64,000 nt of DNA, from contig CM034126.1 of assembly GCA_019914995.1 (NCBI GenBank), forward strand, positions 14,823,001 through 14,887,000, written 5' to 3'. Source of the stretch: Acanthochlamys bracteata. Its lineage: Eukaryota > Streptophyta > Magnoliopsida > Pandanales > Velloziaceae. Both the position numbers and the translations under genes were made by a program. Under the pieces are notes generated by a model that was not told where the DNA came from, made no database searches, and worked only from the letters and a program-made list of their open reading frames with translations. Below are positions 28,855-41,875 of the stretch, piece by piece (positions within the stretch are counted from its first letter, which is position 1; every line of letters begins with the position of its first letter).

Positions 28855-29400
28855 TGTTAGATATTGTAAAAAGCACTATATAAATTAGTGGTTTATTAGA
28901 ATACAACAAATTAAATGTGCATTCATATTGGAATGTCAAAAATCAAGGAAAATGAACCATCACTAAAAAAGTTGGAAAACCAACGTTTAAGAAATTTGAA
29001 ACATCACTGGAAGATGAAAAGCTAAAGAACTTGGACAATTAATGAAAAAATAAAAAGACAATCGTTTGAAAATTCAACAATATTCTTGGACGCACTATAT
29101 ATATGAGTAAGAAGCATTTATTTGAAGCATCATTCACAACATCAACTATGAGAGATAAAAGTAAAGCATTTTAGCGAGAATTCCAACTTAAAATATAATA
29201 TAAGAATTTGTAATTATTTTGTTTTAGTGATTATTTTTAAGCTAGTTTGCTTGGGATTTTTTTGTTTTTTCACATAAATCTCTTGTTTTTTGTGCTTGTA
29301 TTGCTTTTGTCTCAATTCTCATATTGCTTACACAAAATTCTTTAATGTGTTTTATATTTCCGTTGCGTCTATTGATAACTGAATGCACTCGCTATTTTCA
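28855..29400 (+). mobile_element. Solo LTR (or LTR remnant) of the 48-53 kb Copia family
   Basis: It begins TGTTAGATATTGTAAAAAGC and follows the two LTRs at 48165 and 52870 along their whole length: taaattagtgg, tgcattcat.ttggaatg, cactatatatatgagtaagaag, atttgtttgaagcat, atataagaatttgtaatt, ctcttgtttt, and gcactcgctatttt near the end. No internal retrotransposon sequence follows, so it looks like a solo LTR left by recombination, or a truncated copy. I could not find a clean target duplication. It lies about 470 bp upstream of the PGM-like start codon, probably in a 5'UTR intron. Confidence 0.75.
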
Positions 29401-31482
29401 TAGAGGACAATGCGCACTCAATGCGCTTAGGCTACCAATGCTCGAAAATATGGAGGTAACAATTTAAATGAAATTAATGCGATGAGATGTCCTGGATCCT
29501 ATATTCCTATGGTATCGAACAAGAACAACAAGTGCTTGAAGGTGCTACCGAGAAAGAAATCCGTCCATCAATCGATGTTGTGTAAATCAGTCGACAGGGT
29601 AAAATGGAGATCGGATAAAATTGAACGAAGGGAAACGAAGGAAATCGATCGAAGAGAAGAATGCGAAGTTAGAGAAGGAAACCTGAAAAAGAGCGGGCAG
29701 AGGCGCAACGGTAGTGATCAATAGGCGGCGAGATGTGGATGAGATGCGGAGGAAGAATAGTCAGCCGCCGGAGAACGGGAGGGAAGACTCAATGTGGTTT
29801 CAGTTGCTCTCGGGCGCCGGTGAAGAAGAAGAAGAATGAAAAACAGAAGGTGAGGAAAAGGGGGACGTTTAGCACCGTGTTTTTTATTTTTGCTATAATA
29901 AAAAAGTAAAAATAACCTTTTTATATTTAGAATTAAGAAGTTTAAATAATTAGTCTTTAAAAATATTAAAAATTTTCTTTTCTAAAATGTTTTAAGCAAT
30001 TCTTTAAGCATTTCTGAACATCCGCAGAAGCGAGACAGAGATGGCAATTAGGTATTATTTAAATACTATTTGAAATTATATTTTTATTATTTTCATTTAT
30101 ATTTTAAAATTTTTGACTGTGCTTCCACTTGCCTGAGAACTCACCGCCAACTCATTCCGCGCAATCAAACGACTCCGACTTCACTCACCACCCTCCACAG
30201 ACTCAGGAGTTCCAACTTCTTTCGCAATAAGATATATATATCTACGGATGAATAATAGCCTTCATATGATGTACAAGTTCTCAAAAGAAAAGGTGAGTGG
30301 GCCTCGGCTTGGGCTTTACTGGGTTTGGACCTTAGATATAGGGTAAGATAGGCCTGGGCTTTATTTTATAGCAGAGTATGGACAGGGTGCCACTAAAACT
30401 CAACTGCACCAATAAAAACAAATTCAAAATACAGGTTAGGAGATAGCAGTAGTTGCATAAGTTTGTAAGTAATTTGATTTCATTTCATTAATGAAACTCA
30501 AAAACAATCAAAAGCTTCTTTCCCTTCAATTCAATTCCATAATCAATTTATTCATTCGTTATCTGTATCGATTGTTTGTATTCTGTGAGAGCACGAATGA
30601 TTTCATGCGGCGGTGCCTAATTTTGATTTGATTCTCCTTGATATGCGATTATGCCGGTCGGAGAAGAAGCCATTTGGGAATTGAGGATGGTGTGTCTTTT
30701 GGTAGGTCAGGATGAGAGCCGAACAAGTCGGAGGACCATCCTGCGTTGCATCCAATCACCCACACGCGCTCCAAAAACATGTGACCTTTTTTTCACATTT
30801 GCTTCCAAATTAAATCAAAGAGAGATTCCATCTAATTTTTATATATGGATTAGAAAGAGAGAGAGGGCAGTCTCTTCTTGAGTTCACTCTTCTGTCTGTA
30901 TGCAGTCGTAGCCAGACAAATTATCATGTCTCATGTTATATTAAAATACAAAGCGTCGGTGGTTCATCCCTATTATTTGTCACAACCGCTGATCACAGTA
31001 GTGAACACTACTACAGAGGAAAGCTAAGTTTGCAGTCTGACACTGTTACACTTTTATACCGATGACGATCAACTCCGTCAATCTCTAGTCTTCATCTGCG
31101 GCCATCATCCTTCTCATTTCATAATTATATTAAAAACCATGAGAACCTTTCTGAAAAAGGAGAACTCTTTTGTATCTCATCTGATCTATACAGGACGTCC
31201 ATTCACAGTACTCTTGTCACTGTGAACTCTACTACGTGCCAGCAGATGAGCAGTAAGCAATCAACCAAAAAGTTATTTCCTGTACACATTACATGCCGTA
31301 GATTTACAGAGAGGGCACTGCAATCTCTCTCCACTTTTCTTTGATTGCCGGGCGCTCAAATCCCGTTCCTGATTTCATCTGGCATTAGTTTCTGTAAAGA
31401 GTAGAAACCATCCACGTACGACTGGTCCGGTTCCCTTCCACCCAGTTACGTGGAGGGCCTTTGACCAAGATCACATTTGCTT
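29401..31482. other. PGM-like 5' region and WAV3-like 3' flank
   Basis: About 29600-29850 is less AT-rich and, read on the minus strand, pyrimidine-rich; it is the best candidate for the first non-coding exon and promoter of the PGM-like gene. About 29880-30110 is an AT-rich stretch. The right part should hold the 3'UTR of the WAV3-like gene. Open frames at 29482-29724 and 30651-30881 have no recognisable domain. Confidence 0.45.
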
Positions 31483-34400
31483 TCAAAAGCGTGCGTTCTC
31501 GAAACCATGGAGGTCGCTGACCCGATTCATAGACTTTCTCATGATCGCTACCTTAGCTAGCCGCTCCGCCGCCCGCCAAGCTGATGTAGGCGTCAAGGCC
31601 TCACCTCCTCCTTCCATTGCATGAACAGGCTGCTGCTGCTGCTGCTGCTGCTCCATACGGTCCGAAGCTCTCCTCCTGTGGGATATTAATGAGGATTGTG
31701 GGGACTGGTGGTGTCGCCGGCGGCGCCGAGACTGGAGATCGGTAAGCTCTGCCTCAATGTTTTGGACAAGCCTGGGGTCAGCAGAGTGGTACTGCTGAAG
31801 TAACAAGCGTGCGGAGGCGAGCAGATGGAGCGCGGTGGACATGTCATTGAGCATGGTTAGGCGGCGAGACTCTGCCAGTGCCCGGGCAGTGACAAAGAGT
31901 CCTTTGAGCTGCTCAGCGCCCTTAGGATCGCTGCACATGAGAGATGGCATCGATAGCTGCATCGGAGCGCAGTGGATGAGCTCCAGCGTTGCTGGGTCTC
32001 TGTAGCTGCACTTGACCGAGATGGAGAATGGAGGCAGGGCTTGGGAGTTTATGGTTGGCACCTGAAGATCCACCAGCAGCTCTCTCTCCTCTTCCGCATA
32101 GAGATCCCCGAGATGGACAGAGTTGCCCTCACCACCACTGCTGCCAAACACTCCTCCGGACGAGGAAGAAGTGTACACGGCCATGATATCACCAGAAGGC
32201 AGCGACAGCTGGAGATGGAGGTCCTGCACAACGACACTCAGCAATCCTCCAATGCGCTTGGCAAATCCGTCCTCTCTTCCATCTCCTCCTCCACTACTGG
32301 GGTAGCTGTGGTGCTGCGGTGAAGCAGACTCGCTTTCCTTTCCAAAGCCAGCTTCCTGGATAGGTATCTCAAGATGGGCAAACCGAGTAGTAGTTGATGA
32401 TAATGGTGTAGGAGGGGATGTGAGATTGTGATAGCTTCCATAGTCTTGAGGTGGCTTCTGCTCATGTTGGGCGTCAGAGAGAAGCATGATGGTGGCGACT
32501 GGGTTGCGAGCTCGCCGGTCCTCCAATATCTTGGTGGCCTTGCGGAGAGCCTCTGAGACGCAGGTGCCCTGCCCACCACAAACCACAAGCCTGTCAATTA
32601 TGTGCCTCACCGACCGTCGGCCCTGTGATGACATCCTCCGGAGAGGCACGAGCCTTTTGGCTGCCGATGAAGAGAATGCCACCACAGCGAGGCGATCAGC
32701 CGGACCGAGGGAGGAGATGAGGAGGCGCATTGCACGCTTCAGCATGCAGAGCTTCTCCACCGTCATTCTGCCGCCGACATCAAGCACCGTAATGAGATCT
32801 ATGGGAGCGCGCCTTGAAGGGTCCAGCAGCGGCGCAGCAGAGCCTCCTGAATGTGGAGGTTTAGGTGGGAGAGGAGCATTCACCTTTAAGGAAACTATGT
32901 AGTTATGGTGTTTCCTGCCGGTAGAAACCAAGGCTGCAACGGGCATGACCTCCACCTTTACGCCGCCCATAGGACGGGAGTTGAACGAAGCGTGGCGGCC
33001 GTGCGAGCTTGTAGCGCTCATGGTCTGGGAAGATGATGAAGAAGGCGAGGGGCTATTGTTAGTATGAACGAAGAACCCCTTAAACTCCTCTTCCTCCATA
33101 TCCACAGGCTGCAGCTCACCATCATCATCATCATTCTCTTGATCAGCTTCTGGTATGGGATTGAACATGGTAGGGCCGGAGCCTGCGCCACTGCAGCTGG
33201 TGGGGGAGTGGAGAAGGGGCTCATCGTCATCGTAACGCTTCATTTCCTTCTTCTTCTGCTGATGATCAGTCCTAGGCGTTGCCAACATGACATTGTTACT
33301 ATTATGATGACCAATTGTGTCTGATGGAGTTTTCCACTCGTGTGCTAGTGCTGGTTCATCTGGTGGATACTGCATTGGGGCGGCAGCAGGGGAGGAGAGC
33401 AGCGGCGGCGGGTGGCTCCAGGCGGCAGAGCAGACTGGGCAGGAGAGGGATTTGGTTGTGTGGATGTGGGCGGAGATGCAGGAGAAGTGGAAGGAGTGGG
33501 AGCACTCGGCCGCGAAGACCGCCGCGGCGTCATGGCCAGATTTCCTGACGCCCTCGCAACATACGCCGCAACGGTTCTGCGGCGACATCGAAAAAGTTAG
33601 CAACAGCTTCCAAAAATCAGCATCATAGAAGAAACATATATTTTGCTTAGAATTACACGTTCGTCAATTAGCTTGGCAAAAAGAACCCACCCACCCAGAA
33701 AGAGAAGAAGGGAACAGAGAAAAAGGCTGATGCTTGATTTTTTACATCTTTTTAAGAAAAAAAAACGAATTCGAGCAACAAACTACAAAAAGGGATCTGT
33801 GGGATGATAGCTAATAATCATGTAGTCAGTGTTTAGTATAATACTTTAATGATAATGAACAAGCAGGAAATGAATTAATAATAATAATAATAATAATGCT
33901 TGCTGTGAATATTATAGTAGAGGATTTGAGTAGTTATGATGACTGCTCTTTATCTAATCTATAACTTAATCTAAACACAGATCGGCGCTCAAATCCACCC
34001 CACTCACCACCTATCTCTTGTTTTCTTCTTCTCTCACCAAAATAGCTAAAGATCGAAAAGGGGAAAATAATTTGATGTGAGAGTGACGATGATTAAAAAA
34101 ATCTGTACGGCGCACTATAGCAAAACAATCAATCAATCAATGCATAAGATCCAAAAGCCAAAAGTTGATGGATTAACAAAAGCTTAACTAATAGTTCGAA
34201 GAAGGAATTAGTTCGGACAAAAATCCTAGAAATTGAATTGGAAAGGGAACGAGTCAATCATATCATGGAGGAGCGGCCATACGTCCATGATACATACATG
34301 AATTAGAAGTCTGTAAAGAACCACAATATGAATCGAATCGAATCGAAGAAGAGTCTCATGATGTTAAACAAAAACAAAACGAAAGATTGAATGAACAGAA

Positions 34401-34920
34401 AAACAAGTAATTTTAATCATTTTACCTTGGAAAGACGGAGGGAAGCTTTCAAGAGGGCGAATCGTGAAGGAGAGATTGGGGATGAGGGGTTGGAAGCGGC
34501 GGCCCTGAAGAAGAGAAGCCTCTTGCTTGATCCAACAACACCCACCGGCGGCGGCGTCAGGGCACCAGTAGCACTCGAAGCAGATTTAGGAGCGCCAGCA
34601 AAAGAAAATTGGGTGGAGGTGGTCTTGCATTGGAGCTTCGGAGCAGTGTCTTGTCGTAGAGCGGTGGAGCTTGAAGTGGAAGTAGTAGTAGCTGTGCGAC
34701 GGCGCAGCGAGTGTGTAGCCGAGAGTCTAGGCGTAGATGGATTACTGCCGCCACCGAAAAGCCTGAAATTTCTGGAGGAAGTCCTCGGAGTACTGCTCTG
34801 CTGTGGGCGCTGGCCCTCGTCCTCTTCGCCCTCTCGGCGATGTTGGTGATGCTGGAGGAGATCGGCGTCTGGATCCCCCCAGATGGAAGTGCACAGAGCT
34901 CTCCGCCAACTCCTCCCCAT
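31483..34920 (-). CDS. RING-H2 plus vWA E3 ubiquitin ligase, WAV3 family
   Basis: Predicted E3 ubiquitin ligase of the plant WAVY GROWTH 3 / EDA40 family, known from root gravitropism and auxin-related growth. Two exons, 34426-34920 and 31483-33576, total 2589 nt, 862 aa. The N-terminus MGRSWRRALCTSIWGDP followed by a Ser/Thr-rich linker with NPSTPRLSATHSLRRR is typical of the family. A RING-H2 finger spans about 168-214: CGVC, CSHSFHFSC and CPVC supply the eight metal ligands. An acidic, disordered stretch (DQENDDDDGE) follows. The vWA domain begins about 423 (PIDLITVLDVGGRM) and continues through LGPADRLAVVAFSS, RRSVRHIIDRLVV and NPVATIMLLSDAQ. The C-terminus has a Gln run (about 830) and ends WRAAERLAKVAIMRKSMNRVSDLHGFENARF. 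The intron (33577-34425) falls just before the first RING Cys. The ATG at 34920 is preferred because MGxxWRRA is the conserved start. Confidence 0.93.
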
Positions 34921-37774
34921 CAACAACAACTTCTTCTTGTTTCTTCTACTACTTTCAGAAGAACGAATGAAATGAGATTAATAAAGAGCCAGTCTCTATT
35001 TTCTACACTTCACTCAGTGAAGATCAGGAGAAGTGATGGTGAATGTTTCTAATCTGAATGCCAAAGAAGGAAGACGGATTGTCTGAAGAGAGAGAGAGAG
35101 ATGGTGACTGCTGATAGCTGATATAATGGAAGAGTTGTGTTTTTCTTTTTTTTATCTTCTGGTGATTGGTCTTCTGGTCCTGGGGAGGGAGCGGCACAAG
35201 AACAAGTAGAGAAGAGAAAAATTGAGAGAGAGAGAAGGGATTTTTTGGCTTTGGGTTGGACTTTGAATCTTTGATGATGAAGATCACACAACAATAGCCA
35301 TTACATGAGCAGCTGCTTATTTATTTTGTTCTATTAATTTATTACGACTGCACTGCAGTCAGCAGGTCAATACAATGCAGAGCGTGATCTGTTCTTATTT
35401 CTGTACAACAACAAAATAATAAAATTAAGAAGATAGGGTTGGGAGGAACCAATGCAACGGTGAGATTCCTGCATGGTTTATTGGGATGGACGGATGCGAT
35501 CTGTCCTTCCTATTCTAATAACAATGATCATTTTATTTTCAATTATTGCATTATTATTGTTTGTTATCTTCAATTATTGAAAATATGATTTGATTATTGT
35601 TGGTTAAATGGTTTTTTCTCTTACTTACCCTCTTCTTTACTAGAGTATATATAAAATGAGTCATGATCATGATAATATAGGCGATATAGATATGGTCACT
35701 CATGGATGCAGTGGTGTATAATATATATGGAGATAAAAAATAAAAGAAAAAGCGTCTCTTAACCTATGGATAGATGGATGTCTCTGTCTGAAAGTCTAGT
35801 CTAGATAGTGTATAAGCTATATATATACTGCAGGCTCTGGCATGAGTTAAAGTGGTACCTTACCTTTTTGTTTTACTCAATCCACACTGCTACTGTTTCC
35901 TACAATCCCTTTTTCCCGCTCTTCCCTTCTCTTTCTTTTTACCGCTACAGCTTTGGCACCTTCTTCTCCAGTCTCTCTCTCTCTCTCTCTCTCTCTGCTA
36001 TTGTGTTCGTCTTCCCATCCATACACGACAATATAAATTGAATTAATGGTAAATTAAGAGCTACATGAAACTAAGCGCTGACACTCTCACGGTCTCACCT
36101 CACATACATTTCTACTTCTACATGTACTCTATTTATATAATTAATTAAGTAGCAAAGCATGAGGTATTGGAAGGAAAAGTCAATAAGGCGGAAGAATGGA
36201 TTGATTGAGAGAAGTAACAAATCTGGCGTCTGGCTGGCTGTTCTTTCGTTGCTTCTCGTGCCCTGACATTTACATATACATTTCTTTTTATATTTCCTTT
36301 TACTTGTAATGTAAGTTTTTTTTAATAAATTTATTTATTTACTTTTTCCGATAAAGAAAAGAAAGGTCAACGCCCTCTTCTTCTGCCTTTCTCCCTCGAA
36401 GATAAGCAGCATCTTTCTCTTTCCCATCCCAATGCACCACCCTCCTATATAAATCTCTATCTACTCTCCCCGCTGTCTCTTTCCTGTAGTTTCCCTTTCC
36501 CAGCGTTGAAGATTAACTGCGTGAGTATGAATTACATTTTCATAAGGTATTGCAAGAGATCAAGAGCATACTTATGATTGGAGGCTTGATAATGCGAAAA
36601 GACCAAAAGCATGTTCGGTGTTCCAACAATGCAAGGGAGATGGATGGAAAAAATGGTAACGCGTCTCATTGTGGTGAGAGTTCAACTTTATATAGTAAAA
36701 TAAAGTATACTTAATTTAAAAACCAATCCCCATCTCTTCTCTACTGCCTATCGAATTGATTACATCCTCATCAGTAAATTCTCTCTCAAACGATCGACGA
36801 CTACCTACCTTCACATACATACTTACATTTGATACCTTCTATTATTATTGATGTAATTTACTACGTACCACTCCGGTCACCTACCTCTATGTATCAGCAG
36901 CCTCTCGGTAAATATTGCAGATCTCTTTTATCTTTTACTGAAAATTCAGAAATGTTTTTAATATAAATTTGTTTAATAAAAAATATTTTTAAAATTTTAT
37001 TTTATCTAAAAAATAATAAATAATAAAATTTTACCAAACAGAAATTTCTGTATTTTAATATTTTATAAAAAATTAAAAATTATATAAAATTATTAAAATT
37101 TTAAATATAAAATTTAAAAAGAAAAAAACTATTGGAAAGTACCGCTAAAAGGATGTCTGATTGGCTCGGTAAAAATAATAATGCAATCGTACGTAGCTCT
37201 CGTAAGGTGAACAATGAATCCCTTCCTTCCGTCCGCTTCTATTAATTACTACCAATTTGGCAACTGCACCCCCTGCCCCTGCCTTCCTAGCTTTTTTTGT
37301 CTTGCCGTAGTAATAATAATAATAATAATAATGAAATCTGGATTGAACTATTAATTAACGAATCATCAAAATGCATTCAATTGTTTCCTCAGACCGACAC
37401 CCTCTCAATACATATTTATTCATATTCTGATCGACTCAGAAAATATTAATTCAGTACCAGCAGCATGCAGCCTTCAACTCTCTCTTGCCTTCAATTAATA
37501 TGACCCTCCATCAAGAAACAGTTATATAGCGACGAGACTAGCTACGGTTCTTTCATTAACTGATCATCTGGATGCAGTCCTGCAGAAGATTTCTCTATGA
37601 ATCTGGTCTGATTATCAGTAACAATAACGTAATTAATAGTACAAAAAAAAGTTATTAAATGCTCTTTACTATAGTTTGTAGCGGTTGCGAAGATGTTCAT
37701 AATATAAAACAATGAAAGTGTGATATATTTTCTGCTCTTAATTGGAACGCAGTGCCTTCTTCCTATACGTTTGA
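34921..37774. other. WAV3-like promoter region and gene-poor DNA
   Basis: The first few hundred bases should be the leader and promoter of the WAV3-like gene; 35083-35100 is a gaga run, which is ctct in the leader orientation. A (tc)n microsatellite lies at 35972-35996 and a (taa)n run at 37311-37332. The segment 36950-37130 is almost pure A/T and may be another repeat. No coding region is supported on either strand. Confidence 0.5.
35972..35996. repeat. (TC)n microsatellite
   Basis: Uninterrupted dinucleotide run of about 12 units within a pyrimidine-rich stretch. Confidence 0.9.
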
Positions 37775-38006
37775 GATTGCATTTCAAACACTTTTTTTTA
37801 ATTTTTTTAATTTTATATTTTTTAATATATATTTTATAAATATTTAAAAATTTTATTTAAAAATTTAGATAATATAAAATATTTTACATAATAAAATTTT
37901 TTTATTACATATTTTTATTATTTTTTAAATAAAACTTATTTTTAAAAAAATAAAAATATTTTTTATTTCAATAAAATTTTATTTCATAAATAATTTTATA
38001 CGCACA
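37775..38006. repeat. AT-rich interspersed repeat, copy 3
   Basis: Same family as 13686-13906 and 22892-23107. It opens GATTGCATTTCAAACAC, has tattttttaatatatattttataaa, ttacataataaaatt, ttacatatttttattattttt and aaaaataaaaatattttttattt, and ends ataattttatacgcaca. The opening and the reverse complement of the end (TGTGCGTATAAAA) are related in inverted orientation. Confidence 0.6.
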
Positions 38007-41000
38007 TAACAACAAGCTGGTTGCACTAACTTATACTTAATGACTCCATATTGATGTTGATGATAATAATGCCTTCATAATATACTACATAACCGACCAG
38101 AAGACTAAACATATTAATCAGCCGAATTAATTAAGAAACTACAACAAAGCGAGAGTTGATTATCTCGTGCATGCTACTTATGACCTACGTACGACTACAC
38201 CCTACACAAGCAGTCCAAAGATATATGCGACTCTTCTTACCTTTTTTTATGAATGGGAACAAATTAATGATATGATGATAGCCGCATGAATCAGCAGTCT
38301 CTTTAATAAATTAGTTAATTATGTATCAAGACACAGATCAGTATTAATTTGTTTACTAATTATGAAACAAATAATGATATATACGACTAATTAACGTTGA
38401 GTGTGCAGTGACGGTTTGCTTTATAATAATTCGGTCACGCTCCCTACCTGCTTTGATGAACGGAAAGTCTCTTCTCTTGACTTTCGAGTCAGTATTAATC
38501 AAGCTCTACTTACTATAATATAATAATAAATTACTATAGTTTATTTATTAAGCCTTCTTTTTTCTTGAATGAATTTGTAGGAGATGGACAACCACCAACA
38601 AAAGCAAAGTCGAAATAACTAGCTAGCTATAGCTTCAAGTAAAAGGCAAAACCAAAGCTTTCGATCATTCTCCACAGGTACACTACTGCTTGATCTTCTT
38701 CCCCTGGATAAGCTTAATGCAGTAAAACGTTTTCACTTTTGAGTACTTGCTAGCTATCTAGAGGAGCGTCTGCGTTACTTACTGATGATCGATGTTTGTT
38801 GATTCTTGTTTGACGATAAAATTATTGTACTTATAGTAATTAAACAAACAATTCGAAAATGTCGCTAGCGCTATCTTTTTGAATTTGATTGATGACGATT
38901 TACGTCGAGATGTGATTTGGTTTTCAACACCTAAACCTAAAACCAAAAAAGTTGACAAGAAAGAAACAAAGAAAGATGGGGCGGTATTGAATTAATTAGC
39001 CGGAACCAATTATCGTTGGAACCCTCCACCTTGACAATATCTCCTCTCTTCCTATCTATCAGGTATGGTATTTCTTCTTTTTTAAATTCCATTTCTTAAA
39101 AGCGAAGTTGTACGACAACAATAATAATAATAATACTTCAGGCATGTTTTAAAATGCCAATCATTATTGAAAAAAATTTATTTTAATTTTATAAAAACTT
39201 AAAAAAAATAAATGTTCAGATAATTTTATGGATCCATATAAATTTTTAGATCTAGGCTCGATCTATTTCTGATAACTATGAATTATATACAGTAAAAAGT
39301 AAACCTCTAAAAAGATAGTTAAGAAAAAAGGTCGAATTGGAAAGTTAATAGATTGACGAGCTATTTTAAACGCGAACTTAATGTCACCAGCCATCTCCAC
39401 CTTTTGTTGCTATTTTGTTGTTTGCAGTTACATCTACGCAAGCAAAGCAAGGTCGTCTCGAATTTCAATTTCCCAATGAACGCAAAGGACGCATTCCAAA
39501 AGTCAAAACACCCTCTCGCTCTCACTTCTCTACACCTTTTTCTTTTTGGCCCCTTCAACTTGTTCTAAAATTGTTCTTAATCTTATCAATATTATATAAT
39601 TATATGATATGATCATGTGGAGGTGGTGGCCTGGTAGAAATGGTTCTTCCTCAAACGGGCAGCGAATGGAATTTGGAGCGAACCAGAAAGACTTGGAACG
39701 GTACGCGTTCACCTCTCTCTCTCACACGACTAATGAGATTCCTTCCTTCTTTATTTGTTTTGCCCGTATTGACTATCACTCGCATTGTCCATCCATTCAT
39801 TGTCTAATCATCACAACCAAGCTTACTGTTACCGCGCTGTACTAGGTAGGTTATATATAAGCTACAAGTTTTACCTTTTTTTTCTCAATTAAATGCTCCT
39901 TAGGTTCAATAATGAGCCTGGCTTCGTCCACCCAATAATAAGTCACTGTTTAATGGAACGGAAAAAAAACACAATCATTAAACTCGAAATCTTCCGCTTC
40001 TATACTCAGAGCTCCATCTTCCATCTCCTTCCAGTCTCCAGTTATCTCCTCTCATCTCCCAACTTTCTTCATCATTTCTTATTACTTCGTCTCAACTAGT
40101 TATATATATACCTTCAAATCCAACTTTTGAACGAATATTACATATAAACTACATACTGATCAACCTCGATAATATAAATAACATCAGTGGCGCTGGCTGA
40201 TTAACATCTTACTATATAACCTTGTTTCTAGAAACAAACTACTCTTACTATAACCTCACCATACTCGCGTGTTCTCGGTGCATGGCCATCGCATGTATAT
40301 ACATTAATTATGACAACCTCATGCATGTTTTAAACTTGAAAGTAAGTAACATGTTAATTTCGTGTTACGTTGGATGATGGCACCTAATTAAGCAGTTCTA
40401 TTTTTTACCACAGAACGTATCATATACACCACCATCCTCCTATCCTTGAATGCCAACGAAGAATGTCATCTTTGACTCAAAAATCATATGACAGCATCAA
40501 ATCAAATATGCCACACCCTCGACCCATCATGATCTCTACACATATATATGCACGTTTCCACCACGTTGCGCTGTACGTGTTTTGTGTCCTAATTAAATTA
40601 ATCTCGCATTAAACTAAGCAAAGAAAAATAGAACACATCTCTCGTACCTGATGCTTGCTTCTCTTGCTACTAAAACTACCACAGATTTTGTTGTCTGCAA
40701 CTGCCAGCATCAACTAACTTTGAAAAGATATGGATGATTGTTTGCAGGCAACCAACCATAATCATCTTCCTTTCAACTGCTTCTGCTCCTCCTGCTCGTT
40801 AGAGGGTCCCAACCCCAACAGCATATGCGTGACTGCTTGCATATTGATGAGGCATATATTATGTATGATTCTATGGATGCAGGCTGCAGACAAAATTTTC
40901 ACAAGTAAGAACATATGTACAGTGTAGTGCATAGTATTGTATAATACGCACAAGTAGTTCCAACGTCACATGGATGGTGGACCAACAAGCTGGTAATGAT

Positions 41001-41634
41001 CAGTCTTCTGAATAAACTTAAAAAAAGCCAGAGCACCATCTTGTGCTAATAGATCACCCTCTCTGATAAACCACAGTACGTAATTCCGGTCAATTATTAG
41101 CAAATTATGATGAGGAAGAGTGAGAATGATGGAGCAAGGCATGGCAGCAGTCGTTGCTGCATGCAGACAGCCAGTGTTGAAGATAAAGAATTGGATGAAA
41201 TAGTGTGGCAACCAGAAGCATTATTGCTCAGGATGGATTGAGAACATGCAATTGAAAATAATCATGATTAATTAAGATCGAGAATTCATTCTATATACAA
41301 CTGCTACGTACCTACAACCTCCCAATCATATGCATCATACATAGTCCAGAACCGAGGAGTCAGACAAGCAACATGCCATCAACTTCTGCAGCAGAGCTCC
41401 CCAACACCCACTTATCAATCATGGACGCTTGAATAGTTTAGACTTTTAAGGAGAGACTGAAATAGATGAACTGGAAAGCGTACCTAATCTATAAACCTTA
41501 GAAACTTATACAGTAATATTTAGATAGCGTAATCACCTCAAGATTATTGGTGATGTGCTAGGTAGGGTTTGTCGTTGGGAAAAAGTGGTTGCTATTCTAC
41601 TACTCCTCTGAAACACCCGCTATAGACGGCTTTG
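38007..41634. other. Gene-poor intergenic region
   Basis: No protein gene is supported in this 3.6-kb stretch. Splice-like motifs occur on the plus strand (tttgtag|GAGATGG at 38580, CTCCACAG|gtacac at 38678, tttgcag|TTACATC at 39427), and could belong to an unannotated non-coding transcript, but the longest frames are short and unlike known proteins. A plus-strand frame at 39609-39845 and a minus-strand frame at 40966-41211 are the least random looking; neither is recognised. Confidence 0.4.
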
Positions 41635-41875
41635 TTAGGGCTCCGTTGAGGTTATGAAAAAGTAATGCTCTTAAACAAAAACAAACTTTCTTGAAAGAAA
41701 AACTTGACATTTTTTCTAACTTAGAAAAAATATTATACATATAATGGTTCTATGATATACAATTTATTTACGCCTTCAAAAATTTTTTTTTCCTAAGGAA
41801 AATGTAGAGCACTAGAGAAAATTTTGGTTGAGCTTGAGAAGGAGGTTTGACAATGCAACCCCAAACAAGCCCTTA
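41635..41875. mobile_element. Tourist-like MITE (PIF/Harbinger type)
   Basis: The element is 41638-41872 (235 bp), flanked by TTA on both sides (41635-41637 and 41873-41875). The left end GGGCTCCGTTGAGGTT and the reverse complement of the right end GGGCTTGTTTGGGGTT form an imperfect terminal inverted repeat. A TTA duplication and a GGGCTTGTTTGG-like end fit the PIF/Harbinger group. No coding capacity. Confidence 0.65.

Noticed and set aside
29482-29724. Plus-strand frame of 80 codons upstream of the PGM-like gene
   Set aside because: Antisense to the probable PGM-like leader; low-complexity charged peptide without homology that I know.
31972-33628. Several plus- and minus-strand frames of 60-138 codons over the WAV3-like gene
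   Set aside because: Alternative frames of one long, well-conserved coding exon.
39609-39845. Frame starting MIMWRWWPGRNGSSSNG with a donor-like site after it
   Set aside because: It looks less random than its neighbours, but I recognise no family and find no downstream exon. It cannot be supported.
40966-41211. Minus-strand frame ending in QLVGPPSM, with an acceptor-like tgcatgcag upstream
   Set aside because: Possible terminal exon of a gene fragment, but no recognised domain and no partner exons.
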